The position numbers and the translations under genes were made by a program. From contig NZ_FOCT01000001.1 of the NCBI RefSeq assembly GCF_900110185.1, positions 310,001 through 374,000 on the forward strand: a DNA stretch of 64,000 nucleotides, read 5' to 3'. This DNA comes from Nitrosospira multiformis. Its GTDB lineage: Bacteria > Pseudomonadota > Gammaproteobacteria > Burkholderiales > Nitrosomonadaceae. Below are positions 28,396 to 39,000 of the stretch, one piece after another; position 1 is the first letter of the stretch, and each line of letters begins with the position of its first letter. Below the pieces are notes generated by a model. That model saw nothing but the letters and a program-made list of their open reading frames with translations, made no database searches and had not been told where the DNA came from.

Positions 28396-29202
28396 ATGAA
28401 AAAAGCATTCAGGTATCTGCCCGCTGTCACCGCCACTGTCACCGCCATCATCTCGCTGCCCGCGATGGCGCATGTAGGTTATACGGACCGCAATTTCGGC
28501 ACTTTCGACAACACCTATAGCAGGACAACATTGTCCAATCAGGCGGTTGTAGGTAATTACGGCTGGATCGATGGAACCGACTCCGATAATGGCGATAGCC
28601 ACAAACTGCGCCCCTACCGTTTTACCCTTGCTGAAGAAACGAACATTACACTCACGTTCGAACAGGCGACCTCCCAGGTGACTGACCATTTGGGGAATGT
28701 CTCGACTTCCCAGTTGGGCCTGAAACCTGGTTTCTCTCTCTATGAAGGCTTGGCGCACCTGGCCCCGGTGAAGGCAGATCATGATTCTGCCGAAATATCG
28801 ATTGCCAATCGTGACCCTGGTGCAGAGGGATCATTCAAAGCTTTGGCGGATTGGTCGATCGGTAACGATCCGGGCGATTTGAACGGAACTCCAACCCCGG
28901 CGAGCCTGAGCTTCTTCAAATATATCGGTCATGCTTATGATGGTACCGGCTTCGGCTCCGACGGTACGCCCGACGGCAGGGTTTCGCACACATTCTTGAA
29001 TCTCAAGCCCGGGGACTACTCCGTGTTCGTCGGCGGCACCGACTATTTTGCCCAGGAAGCCAGCAATCCCGACCTCTCAACAAAGTATGGCGTTACCGCA
29101 ACGCTAGTAGCAGGCGTGGTCCCCGAACCCGAAGTTTATGCAATGTTGTTGGCGGGCCTTGGGCTGATGGGCGCAATGGTGCGCCGAAGAAGCATGCATT
29201 AA
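28396..29202 (+). CDS. PEP-CTERM sorting-domain protein
   Basis: The ATG at 28396 gives 268 residues, beginning MKKAFRYLPAVTATVTAIIS with a signal peptide cleaved near AMAHVG. The C-terminus has the PEP-CTERM tripartite signal: VVPEPEVYAMLLAGLGLMGAM followed by RRRS. Such proteins are cut by an exosortase (EpsH/XrtA type) and placed on the cell surface or in the extracellular matrix. The middle is beta-rich with GDYSVFVGGTDYF near the end. GAGGGG is upstream of the start. No exosortase gene is present in the window. Confidence 0.88.
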   Translation: MKKAFRYLPAVTATVTAIISLPAMAHVGYTDRNFGTFDNTYSRTTLSNQAVVGNYGWIDGTDSDNGDSHKLRPYRFTLAEETNITLTFEQATSQVTDHLGNVSTSQLGLKPGFSLYEGLAHLAPVKADHDSAEISIANRDPGAEGSFKALADWSIGNDPGDLNGTPTPASLSFFKYIGHAYDGTGFGSDGTPDGRVSHTFLNLKPGDYSVFVGGTDYFAQEASNPDLSTKYGVTATLVAGVVPEPEVYAMLLAGLGLMGAMVRRRSMH

Positions 29203-29220
29203 TCTCCCCTGCCGAATGTT

Positions 29221-29246
29221 GCCGTCCTGATCGGGCGGCTTCCCCC
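29221..29246 (+). terminator. Possible terminator after PEP-CTERM gene
   Basis: GCCGTCC pairs with GGGCGGC (one G-T pair) around a five-base loop, 18 bases after the stop, followed by TTCCCCC. It lacks a proper T run, so the call is tentative. Confidence 0.35.
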
Positions 29247-29493
29247 GCAATGCAGTGGCAATTATTACTAGGTGAATATGAAAGGATGAGGGTCGTTAAA
29301 ATCACCCACCATCAATCATTCTCAGCATGATTGCGACATCTACATTTTCGAGAGAGTGCTGTCTCATCTTCGCGCCAAGGTCATGTAACATTAGCTGAAC
29401 TTCCCTTCCTTGTCTGACCTGATTACTTCCCACGTTTTACCCTCTTGCCTCTTGCAATTGATGCTTGTAAAGCGCTAATCGTGTTATCACCTC

Positions 29494-29700
29494 TTACGGG
29501 GGTTCTGCACGTCTTTGATTGAGAGCCTTTTCGATTTTTTGATCCGTCTTATACTGGCTTAATGCGTATACTGCCCAAATCGTCGCAGGAATCCAGCCGA
29601 TAAGCGTTATTTGCAGAAGCAAACAGATAACGCCCGTAATGGGCCGACCGATTGTGAAGAAGGTTAGCCAAGGGAGGAGCAAAGCAATAATCAAACGCAT
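29494..29700 (-). CDS. YqaE/Pmp3-family small membrane protein
   Basis: The 68-residue protein from the ATG at 29700 has two membrane helices with TIGRPITGVICLLLQITLIGWIP-type sequence, matching the YqaE/Pmp3 stress-induced membrane protein family. Relatives help maintain membrane potential under salt or cold stress in fungi and plants; the bacterial role is less certain. AAAGG lies upstream. The charged tail SQYKTDQKIEKALNQRR is longer than in the shortest members. Confidence 0.82.
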   Translation of the reverse strand: MRLIIALLLPWLTFFTIGRPITGVICLLLQITLIGWIPATIWAVYALSQYKTDQKIEKALNQRRAEPP

Positions 29701-29804
29701 ACAGAGCCTTTCAAGGGGGTTGTTAATGACTATTATTGCCCATCCTGCCAAAAAGATAAATTGACCGGGTGCTTGCATGCATAAATAGTTGATTACGGCG
29801 GAGC

Positions 29805-30178
29805 ACATTCATCTTGTACCAGTGAGTCGTAGCCGGCAAGCCTTTCAAAATGCTGGCAGTAGCCAGGATCAATGCACTCGTACAGACCGAAACTGTCCAG
29901 TGGTTGTCTGATGAACCTTGCGAAGCCAGTCGAGCACCTCATCGTCGACCATTTGCCTGGGGGTGATCATTCCGCCCGGTACCACTACAATGTCAGGTGA
30001 CAGAGTCTCAGTTAAAGTGTATGCGGCACCGAGGAGTAAGGCGCCGCCCTCGCTCACGACCGGTCCGGCTTCTTTACCGACAAACCGTATCTCGTATCAG
30101 GCATGCGAGACAATACCTCCCACGGGCCAACCACGTCCAAGGCAGTCACCCCAGGATAGAGGAGAAATGCAATTTGAA
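29805..30178 (-). pseudogene. DJ-1/PfpI family pseudogene with two frameshifts
   Basis: Reading leftward, three consecutive frames give one DJ-1/PfpI-like protein: FQIAFLLYPGVTALDVVGPW then EVLSRMPDTRY (30178 to about 30093); YEIRFVGKEAGPVVSEGG to DEVLDWLRKVHQTT (about 30095 to 29902); and WTVSVCTSALILATASILKG then LPATTHW (about 29900 to 29815). The third holds the nucleophile Cys (29882-29884). Each junction fits a one-base deletion. The 5' end has no clear start codon, and similarity stops after THW, about 60 residues before the usual family end. This is a decayed gene, not an alternative product. Confidence 0.8.
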
Positions 30179-30268
30179 AGGGTACCTTTCTTATCCTGGA
30201 TGCGCCCAATCCGTCCCGACGCGTCGCGCGCCTCCTGATTATCTTCTGCGGGATTTGTTCAGTCCTTC

Positions 30269-30583
30269 CTAGGTCTTATCCCACATCACGTCGCAGCGCT
30301 TCCGGGCTGCTGCGGAGAGCAGTTCAATCAGTGGTAATGCGCGATACTTCAGGCTGACACTCTGGTCGTCAGCCTGTTCGGCATTGTCTCGCGGCTTCTG
30401 TTCCTCGTCCGCTCTTTTCGCCTCGACGGCATGCTTCAGGCGATCGAGCGCTGCAGGCACTTCTTCCGCCACCATCGCACTGGGCACGGTTCCGCTATGT
30501 CCCATCATCTTCAGCAACTGTTTTGCAACGTCACCGAACATGATGATGTCAGCATGGGCGGAAGTCTTGAATGTCACCAGCAT
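30269..30583 (-). CDS. DUF1840 family protein
   Basis: The 104-residue protein has the DUF1840 opening MLVTFKTSAHADIIMFGDVA followed by LLKMMGHSGTVPSAM and the segment VPAALDRLKHAVE. The family is widespread in betaproteobacteria and of unknown function; the short length is normal. No signal peptide or membrane segment is seen. It is transcribed leftward from downstream of the SGNH hydrolase gene. Confidence 0.85.
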   Translation of the reverse strand: MLVTFKTSAHADIIMFGDVAKQLLKMMGHSGTVPSAMVAEEVPAALDRLKHAVEAKRADEEQKPRDNAEQADDQSVSLKYRALPLIELLSAAARKRCDVMWDKT

Positions 30584-30634
30584 AAGAATGGAAATATCGC
30601 GGAGAAGTCGTTACAGGTAATATCCCTGGCCTTG

Positions 30635-31672
30635 TTACATGGGTATGCGAGCTTCCACTTGCCTCTCAACGCATAAGGCTCTCTGTCTCCTGCTTACTGC
30701 CGCGGCAAGCACCAGCAGGCCAAGCATGAACATAAAGATTGCCGCTGGCTCCGGTATCGCAGCGGCGAAGCCTGCCGCCAGAATGGCATGAGCGTTAGTG
30801 GTGGGGTGAAAATCATCCCAGAAGAGACGTACCTCGGGATTATCGCAAATAAAGCCCAGCCCTGTGAGGCAAGGATTGGTCACATCGGTGAGCCCGTAAT
30901 TAAGCGGATTCTGCGCGACATCGTTCAGGAACGCGAATGTGTCGAAACGGTGGATGCTTACCCCTGGAAGAGTTCCGTCGAAACTTCCGAGCTGGTTCGC
31001 CAATTCCGTATTGAACACTACCGAATAGTCGTGCGCCAGCGACACTTCATCATCCATCCTGGCGGAAGGGGTAAGACCGAGATCAGGCAGGTTTGGCACA
31101 AGAAAATTCCGCGCCCCCGCCGCTGCAAGGGCATTCACGTAACTTCCTATGTTTCGGGCGGCCTGAACGGGAGAGTCGTGGATAAGATAATCATTGCTCC
31201 CGCCCCATACGAAGTACAAGGCGTTTGGATCTGCTGCTCCGCCTGCATTACTCAGGTAGAGATTCACCTCCTGCTGCATGCCCGGCAGATTCAATATCCC
31301 AAACGGGTCGGAATCGTTGCCGATGTTGTGGTTACCCGACGTCGAACCGGCGACGGCATAGCCCTGAAAGTTAGCGGTATTTACTCCGGCGGGAAAGAGG
31401 CTTTTCGCCAGATACTCCGGAGCGACCGGACCATTGGAGAAGCGGCCATCATCATATAACGGCTTAAATTCTGGTGGCAGGGGCAAACAGGGATGCAAAG
31501 GATCGCAATTACCGCCGAGCTCTTTGTAAAGACTGTTGACGGCGGAAGGATTGTCCCCCACATCGGACAGACTGTCCCCGAATACGATAAGACTGCTGAA
31601 GGGGGAGGCAGCACTGGCGCTTCCGCCAGACAGCAACACGACAAGCGCGACAACTGTTGTTGATATTTTCAT
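30635..31672 (-). CDS. SGNH/GDSL hydrolase with PEP-CTERM sorting signal
   Basis: This 345-residue protein from the ATG at 31672 (AGGAGG upstream) has a signal peptide ending near SASAA, the nucleophile block SLIVFGDSLSDVG (the Ser of GDS), the oxyanion Gly/Asn region with FVWGGSNDYL, and the catalytic pair in FWDDFHPT. These are the SGNH blocks I, III and V. The C-terminus IPEPAAIFMFMLGLLVLAAA followed by SRRQR is a PEP-CTERM-like signal. It probably deacylates or cleaves esters on surface molecules such as exopolysaccharide. Confidence 0.88.
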   Translation of the reverse strand: MKISTTVVALVVLLSGGSASAASPFSSLIVFGDSLSDVGDNPSAVNSLYKELGGNCDPLHPCLPLPPEFKPLYDDGRFSNGPVAPEYLAKSLFPAGVNTANFQGYAVAGSTSGNHNIGNDSDPFGILNLPGMQQEVNLYLSNAGGAADPNALYFVWGGSNDYLIHDSPVQAARNIGSYVNALAAAGARNFLVPNLPDLGLTPSARMDDEVSLAHDYSVVFNTELANQLGSFDGTLPGVSIHRFDTFAFLNDVAQNPLNYGLTDVTNPCLTGLGFICDNPEVRLFWDDFHPTTNAHAILAAGFAAAIPEPAAIFMFMLGLLVLAAAVSRRQRALCVERQVEARIPM

Positions 31673-31819
31673 TGTCAGTCCTCCTTGGCTCAGAGATCGT
31701 TTTTTTAAGGGAGCACCCAATGTCGCCGGCAGACAGCGGGAAAGTTTTCAGGACCGGCTTCTCCTTGCGAATATCATCGATCCTTTTCCCTTGCCCCGCT
31801 TCTCCATCACAGTCCCGGA

Positions 31820-32134
31820 CTAATCGCGCGGGCTTATCAAATACCCAACCAGAATACCCACCGCAATCGCCAGCCCGACCGTCTGCCAAGCATTCTCATG
31901 TACGTATTCATCAGTAGCACGTGCGGCGACTTTGGATTTATCCACCACCACATCCTCAAAATTACGTAAATATTCCTTGGCTACACTCAGGTTCTGGTTA
32001 AGCTTGTCCCGCACCATTTGCGCCTTTCCTTCCCCCTCGTTGCTTACGAGCTTCATTAATTCTTCTGTATCAGCAATAACCGAACGGAAATCTTTGATGA
32101 GTTTTTCTTTGCTTCCCCTGCCGGTTCTAACCAT
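31820..32134 (-). CDS. ElaB/YqjD/DUF883-type membrane-anchored protein
   Basis: The 104-residue protein has the family layout: a charged helical N-terminal part (GSKEKLIKDFRSVIADTEEL, then AKEYLRNFEDVVVD) and a single C-terminal membrane helix WQTVGLAIAVGILVGYLI. YqjD and ElaB are inner membrane proteins that bind ribosomes in stationary phase. AGGAGG stands just before the ATG. It diverges from the truncated Crp-like gene across a 202-base gap. Confidence 0.88.
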   Translation of the reverse strand: MVRTGRGSKEKLIKDFRSVIADTEELMKLVSNEGEGKAQMVRDKLNQNLSVAKEYLRNFEDVVVDKSKVAARATDEYVHENAWQTVGLAIAVGILVGYLISPRD

Positions 32135-32192
32135 TACAACCTCCTATGAGCTATGAATAGAGTAAATCAAATTCAAATCAGACATTCCTTAT

Positions 32193-32204
32193 CTCGTGCA
32201 CGAG
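32193..32204. promoter_or_regulatory. 12-bp perfect palindrome between DUF883 and crp-like genes
   Basis: CTCGTGCACGAG is a perfect inverted repeat, located 59 bases before the DUF883 start and about 130 before the crp-like start. In a divergent promoter region this is a candidate operator, but a 12-base palindrome can also occur by chance. Confidence 0.35.
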
Positions 32205-32336
32205 CATAACTAATTTTTTCTTTTTTCAAAGCAAATGTCTGTCTGGCACCGCACATACGCCCGTGTAAATGGACAGGTAATCTCTCCAAAGAATAAAGGA
32301 AAATTTTTTATCGGACCGGCGAATAGTGAGGCACAC

Positions 32337-32939
32337 ATGTCACATATTCTTACTCCCACGCAAAACCTTTCTCACAGGCAAAATCTTTTATTAGCGGCTC
32401 TCCCCCAAAAGGATTATGAGCGTTTGCAACCTTCCCTTGAACTTGTCGCACTATCACAAGGCTGGTCGGTCTATGAAAACGGGGGCGAACTGGACCTGGT
32501 GTATTTCCCTACCAGCAGCGTCATCTCCCTGCTTACTGTTTCCGATAAAGGAGAGACGGTAAAAATTGCCGCTATCGGCAAGGAAGGAGTATTCGGTATT
32601 TCCATGCTGATGGGGAGAAAGATCGCGCCGACTCAAGCTCTGGTGGCAACCGCGGGCTACGCCTATCGTCTCAGTGCCGCGAGCCTGAGAAGCGAGTTTG
32701 AGTTGGGAAGCCCTCTGCGTTATCTACTCCAGCGCTATACCCACGCCCTGACAAGCGGGTTTATCCACTCCCCCATGCCTGGGGCGGCGCATCCGTCAAC
32801 AAGACGAGGCACGCCAGCGAAAGCGCCCTCTACTCCGGCTGCCGGGGTTTCCCCACGCATATTTACACATTCCTCTCCTGACGACCCCCCTTGTCGGCTT
32901 CCGTCTCGTTCCGCTCACACTCCTGGTCATTCCTTATAA
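32337..32939 (+). pseudogene. Crp/Fnr-type regulator truncated before its HTH domain
   Basis: From the ATG at 32337 about 130 residues match the cyclic-nucleotide-binding half of the Crp-like protein at 42481, including LVYFPTSSVISLLTV, GKEGVFGISMLMG and YLLQRYTHAL. After the RYTHAL point the reading becomes low-complexity Pro/Ser/Thr/Arg sequence with no helix-turn-helix, unlike the intact paralogue. The join near 32750 marks the breakpoint. The product, if made, cannot bind DNA as usual. The cause (deletion or insertion) is not visible to me. Confidence 0.7.
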
Positions 32940-33096
32940 CCTGGGCTTGAGCAAGATTGGGCTCCCCTGGAAAGGGAGCTCGACCTCGCTCAACCCGATC
33001 TACCACCTTACTACTTACTACTATGCAAGGAGTAAAGTGTGGCATAAATCGATAATCCAGAGGCGACTTAGTACATATTCAACTGCTCCGGACTCA

Positions 33097-36000
33097 TTAT
33101 TTGAGCGTATCGCGAGAGCGGCTCACCCGCACTTCTACATTGTGAGGCGCCCTGTCATCGGCAAGGCTGAGGGTCAGTTCGCGCTGCTCGGTACCGTCGG
33201 CGATAACCACCTCCTTATCCGGATCGATGGCTACCTGATTAACAATGATCGGATAGACGGTTTCTCCATAGCGGTATTTCACAGTAAAACTGGCCCAGTC
33301 TTCCGGGAGGCAGGGATTGAAATGAAGTTTCGCCCCTTCCCTTGTAAGACCCAGCATTGTTTCCAGCATCAGGCGGTACAACCAGCCGGCAGAACCCGTG
33401 TACCACGACCATCCACCCCGACCCGTATGGGGAAGCACCGCATAAACATCGGCTGAGACGACATAGGGCTCGGTCTTGTAGACCGATACAGCCTCCGGGG
33501 ACCGCCCGTGATTTACAGGATTGATCATGGAAAGCAGTTCCCATGCCCGCCTATGATCGCGCAGGACTGCAAAGGCCATTGTTGCCCATATCGCCGCATG
33601 CGTATATTGCCCCCCGTTCTCCCGTACGCCCGGCACATAACCCTTGATATAACCCGGATCGAGGTCGGAGTGATCGAAAGGAGGATCGAGAAGCTGAATC
33701 AGGCGAGCATCCCGCCGGACCAGTTGTTCATCTACCGCTTGCATCGCCTTCCGCTGCCGCTCGGAGGAGCCCCCGCGGGATAAAACCGACCAGCTTTGCG
33801 CGATCGAGTCGATGCGGCATTCGGTATTGCTGGAAGAACCCAGTGGAGAACCATCGTCGAAATAGGCGCGGAGATACCACCTTCCATCCCAGCCATGCTG
33901 TTCGATATTCTTGCCCAGCTTGTCTGCTTCCTTCTTGCATCGTTCGGCAAAGGCCGCATCACCGTGCCCGGCAGCGAGACCGGAAAATTGAATGAGAATG
34001 TCATACAGGAAAAATCCGAGCCAGATACTTTCGCCCCGGCCATGGAAACCGACGAGATTCATCCCATCGTTCCAGTCCCCTGTACCCATCAAAGGAAGCC
34101 CATGTTCCCCAAACCGCAACCCATGCATGATGGCGCGAACGCAGTGGTCATACAGGCTGGATATCTGCGTGGAATGAGCAGGCAAATCATAGTATGATTC
34201 CTCGTCTGGAGCGACAGGGCGGCCTTCAAGAAAGGACACTGTCTCGTTCAGTACTCCGGTATCCCCGGTCGCAACAACATAGTGACAAGCGACCAGCGGC
34301 AGCCAGAGGTAATCATCCGAGCAGCGGCTTCTGATCCCGCGTCCTACCGGAGGATGCCACCAGTGCTGAACATCCCCTTCGATAAACTGGCGGGCTGCAG
34401 CTCGCAACAAGTGTTCGCGTACCAGAGCGGGTTCGACGTGAACCAGAGCCATCACATCCTGCAATTGATCGCGGAATCCAAAAGCACCCCCGGATTGGTA
34501 GTATCCGCTGCGCCCCCAGAGACGGCAGGCAATTACCTGATACAGCAGCCAGCCATTGACCATCACGTTGACGGATGGATCGGGGGTTTCCACTTGCACA
34601 CCCCCGAGCGTCCGATCCCAGTAGCCGCGCACCTTTTCAAGTTCAGCATGTGCAACTTGTAGTCCGCGCATCCTCTGGACGGTTTCCAGCGCATCTTCAC
34701 GGTGAAGTCCCGCACCCAGGCGAAAAACAACCTCGCGCGTCGCGCCCGCGGGCAAATCAAAAGGAACACGGATAGCGCCACAGGGGTCCAGTCCTGCTCC
34801 TACCCGGCCCGAAAGATCCTGAGCAATCATACCTGCGGGATTTCGCATTCTTCCATTGCGACCGATGAATTCCGTCCGGTCACCCGTCACACTTTGCGTT
34901 CTGTCATCGACATCGAAAAACGCTACCCGGCTTGAAAACTCGTTATTGTAGGGATTGCGCGCAAGCAGCACCCCGCTTGCGGGATCGATCTCCGTGACCA
35001 CATGCATTCGCGTCTTCTCGGGAAGATCCCCCAGCACCCACTCCACGTATCCTGTTGCGGAAAGTCTCCGGAGCCTTCCGGAATCATTGCGAATCCGCAA
35101 TACAACGAACTTGACCGGAACGTTGCGAGCAACATAAATCCAGAGTTCGGAAAAAACACCCTTTCCTGCATGTTCGAATACGCTGTAGCCGAATCCGTGG
35201 CGGCTAACGTAGGAAGCGGCTCCAGGACTCGGAAGGGGAGCAGGCGACCAGAAATCCCCGCTTTCTTCGTCCCGTAGATAGTAGGCCTCTCCGCTGGAAT
35301 CGCAGACCGGGTCGTTATGCCACGGAGTCAGCCGGTATTCATGGGCATTCTCACACCAGGTATAAACGTTTCCGCTTTCGGAGATAACCGTACCGAATTG
35401 CGAATTCGCCACAATATTTGACCAGGGAACCGGTGTTCTCCGACCCTGCCCAACAGTAATGACGTATTCACGCGCGTCGGAAGCAAAACCACCAAAACCG
35501 TTATCAAACAATAGATTCCGTTCCGGTAATACCCCAGTTTCTTCGGAGTTGGAGCGCCGCACGGGTTTCAGGGGGTGTGGCGGCAGCGGAAGATCGGCCG
35601 GAAGGCGGCTCGTCAACTGTTCGACCAGTTTCCCATTCGTGTCGAGAATAATCACGCGCGCCACCGCCTGCATCAGGATCCGGTCTTCCGGAGCAATCTG
35701 CTCCCCACGCCGGATGAAAATACCGCCCGGCCGATCAAGCACATGGGCTTCCGCGCTGCCGGCCAGAAGCCCCATGATGTGATCATGCAGTTGCTGGCGG
35801 TAACTTGAGTGATCCTCGTTCCAGATGACCAGATCGACTGCCACCCCTTTCACGCGCCAGTAAGCATGAGCCTGCACCAGCTGGCGTACCAAGTCGATAT
35901 TGGCCATATCGTTGATCTGCAGCAACACAATAGGCAGGTCGCCGGAAATAGCATAACCCCATAAACCCGATTGGCCCTGCCGGTTCTTGCTCAGCAGCGC

Positions 36001-39000
36001 CTCGTCGGCGCGCAGATAAGGACTTGCATACAGGATGGAGCCCGCCATTCGCCCAAACAGCTGTGCATCGGTTTCAGTTGCATTGAGTTGGCGCAGGACA
36101 ACGAGGCTATGAGTCCAGGCGAGATCGAAAACACGATTTTTCAGATGCTGGTCCTGGTATTTTTCTACCAGATGCATGACGGCATGACGTGAATCTCCCG
36201 CACCCGTGACAATATCCACGATTGCCGACTCCCCCGGCTCGAGCATCATCCGCTTGCGTATGGCAACGATGGGGTCGAGCACCGAACCCGAACTGCCGGA
36301 CAGTGGTCCCGCTTCCACCATCGCCATCGGCGCAGATACATCGTTTCCCCGTCCGATGAATGCCATGCGATTGGTCTCATAAGAAGCCGCTTCAGGAGTG
36401 ATCCCATCCACTGTCATCAAATGGAACATCCATGGTACCGGGTCGCTTTGGGAGCGAGGACGCCTGCTGCATAAAATGGCGTGGCGGTCCGTCAATATTT
36501 CCGTTTGCACGAAGAGATTGCCGAAGGCTGGCGCCTGAGCATCGGCAATCGTGGGCGCCAGCACGACCTCGGCATAAGACGTGATCTCGATTTCCCGCCG
36601 CGTCCATGCGCGATTGGTGACGCGAATCCGCCGGAGTTCGATATCATCCTCGGGCGATACGGTAATCTCGGTATGGGTATCGAAATCCAGATCCCGCCGG
36701 CGGAACTCGACCCTTCCTTCAGAAAAAACCACTCCGTAACGCTTTGGCTCTTTCAGCACGGGTTGATAGGTATTCGACCAGAACTCACCGCTTGCAACGT
36801 CGCGCAAATAACAAAAATTCCCCCAGTAGTCACAGGTTCCATCTTCCCGCCAGCGCGTAATGGCCAGATCCTTCCAGCGGCTGCTTCCCGCTCCGCTGTT
36901 GGTCACCATGACATGATACCGGCCATTGGAGAGAAGCTGCACCTCCGGAATGGGCGTGTTGGCGGTTGAAAGCAGCCGGATCGGCATTTCCGGAAGTTCC
37001 TTGATAACCCGCACATCCGGGAGCTCGGCGATGGGAGAACGTATGATAGTGGCTTTGGGAATTCTCTCCTGCAGCAGGAGCATGGTTGCCTGGAATATGG
37101 GCTCGGAATCGAACCGCCGCTGCATGGGCCGGTCAAGCAGCAGGTATGCAAGCGAAAGAAAACTCATTCCCTGATGGTGAGCCATGAATGAGCGCACGAT
37201 CGCGGACGTCTCGCCCCGGCGCAGTCGCGAAGGCGTGTAATCCAGCGCTTCGTAAAAGCCGAATTTTCCCATCATGCCCAGGGCGGTCAGCTCCTCCAGA
37301 TTACGGCAAGCAGCTTCCGGTGCAACTATCAATGCCAGAGCGGATGCATAAGGTGCAATGACCAGGTCTTCTCCCAGGCCGCGTTTGAGGCCCAGGCCAG
37401 GCACCCCGAATGCCCGATACTGATAATTGAACTGAACGTCTACAGCGTTGTAACCGGATTCCGAAATACCCCAAGGCACGCCCCGCTCCCGTCCATAGGC
37501 AATCTGTCTGTTGACAGCCGCCTTGCAGGTCTGGTCAAGAAGCGTGTTCTCAAAGGTGGGCATTACCAGCAACGGCATGAGGTATTCGAACATCGAGCCG
37601 CTCCAGGAGAGCAGAGCAGTCTCCCCATCATGAGCTGTAAGCATTCGTCCCAGCGCAAACCAGCTTTCCTGCGGCAACTGGCCCTGTGCAATCGCGACAA
37701 AATTGGTAAACCGCACCTCCGAGGCCAGCAGGTCATAGTAGCTGGCGTCCCGTCGCTGCTCACCCACGTTGTACCCGATCGCAAGCTGCCGCTGCGCGGG
37801 GTTGAACAGGAAGCCGTACTCCATTTTCGCCATTTCTCCCGCCTGAAAGACCAGGCGTTCGAGAACAGCCAGATGCTCACCCGCTGCCTCGCCACCCTGG
37901 TTTGCAAGTTGTCGCAAAGAGGGGATCTCCGCGGGCGTATCTCGGTCCTCCAGTGCGGCAGACGGTATGAGGTTGGCAAGTTCAGTTAGGGCGAGCTCAC
38001 ATTGCCGATTTAATGCCCTCGCCCACTCAAGCGCTTCTTGTCCGGTTGAAGCACGTCGTGCTTTCTCGATCTCTTGCACGATTTCCCTGGAAAGTGCAAC
38101 CAGTCGATCGAGTTCGGCATGCAGGCTGAAAGGTGCGTGCGGAGAGTTCTCCCTTACGAGCGTCAGCGCCTTCCCGAATTGTGATAAAGGAGCGCTGGCA
38201 GCCTCGGAACCAGGAGTTTTCTCGAGAATCTGCAGAGTATCGGCAAGTGCCGGAAATAACTCTTCGTGGACGACCGGCATATCCGCTATTGCCATTAACG
38301 CGACACGCAATGTCAATAGATGGCCTGCAAGATTACCGCTGTCCACGCTCGATACGTACCGCGTCAAGGGAGTTTTTGTCTGCGTGTCGTACCAATTGTA
38401 AAAATGGCCGGCATGCCGTTCCAGGGTTTCCATCGATTCGAGAGTATTTCTGGTCCTCTCGATGAGTTGCAACGGGCCAATATAACCGAAGTCATAGGCA
38501 GTCACATTTGCAAGCAGCGCCAATCCCATGTTGGTTGGCGATGTTCTGTGTGCGACAGTCGGTACGGGGTGCTCCTGAAAATTATCAGGCGGGAGCCAGT
38601 TATTCTCAGGACCCACGAAAGTCTCGAAGAAATACCACGTACGGCGCGAAGTCTGACGTAAAAAGTGGATTTGTCCCTTGCTTAACTCGGTGCTGCGCAG
38701 CGGAAGAGGCTGACTTATCCACCAGGCAATAAATGGCGCTACCGCCCACAAAAGCAGTATGGGCAAGGCCGGAATCAGCGCCACGGGAGCAACTACTATC
38801 ATTCCCGCGCCTGCTGCTACCGCGGTCGCTGGCGCTATCCACATCGACCTGAAGGAAGTACCGAGGCCGCCCCATCTATTCGTCGAATCACATTCGCGTT
38901 CGGCAAGATGGGAAGGAGTCCATTCAAGAAGCCGGCGGTGCGTGAGGAGGAGTCGCACATGAGTGCGCAGTATCGCGTCGAGGCTGAAATAAGCCTCGTA

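Noticed and set aside
29869..30057. A 62-residue single-frame protein with PDIVVVPGG
   Set aside because: It is the middle third of a DJ-1/PfpI pseudogene whose other parts lie in neighbouring frames.
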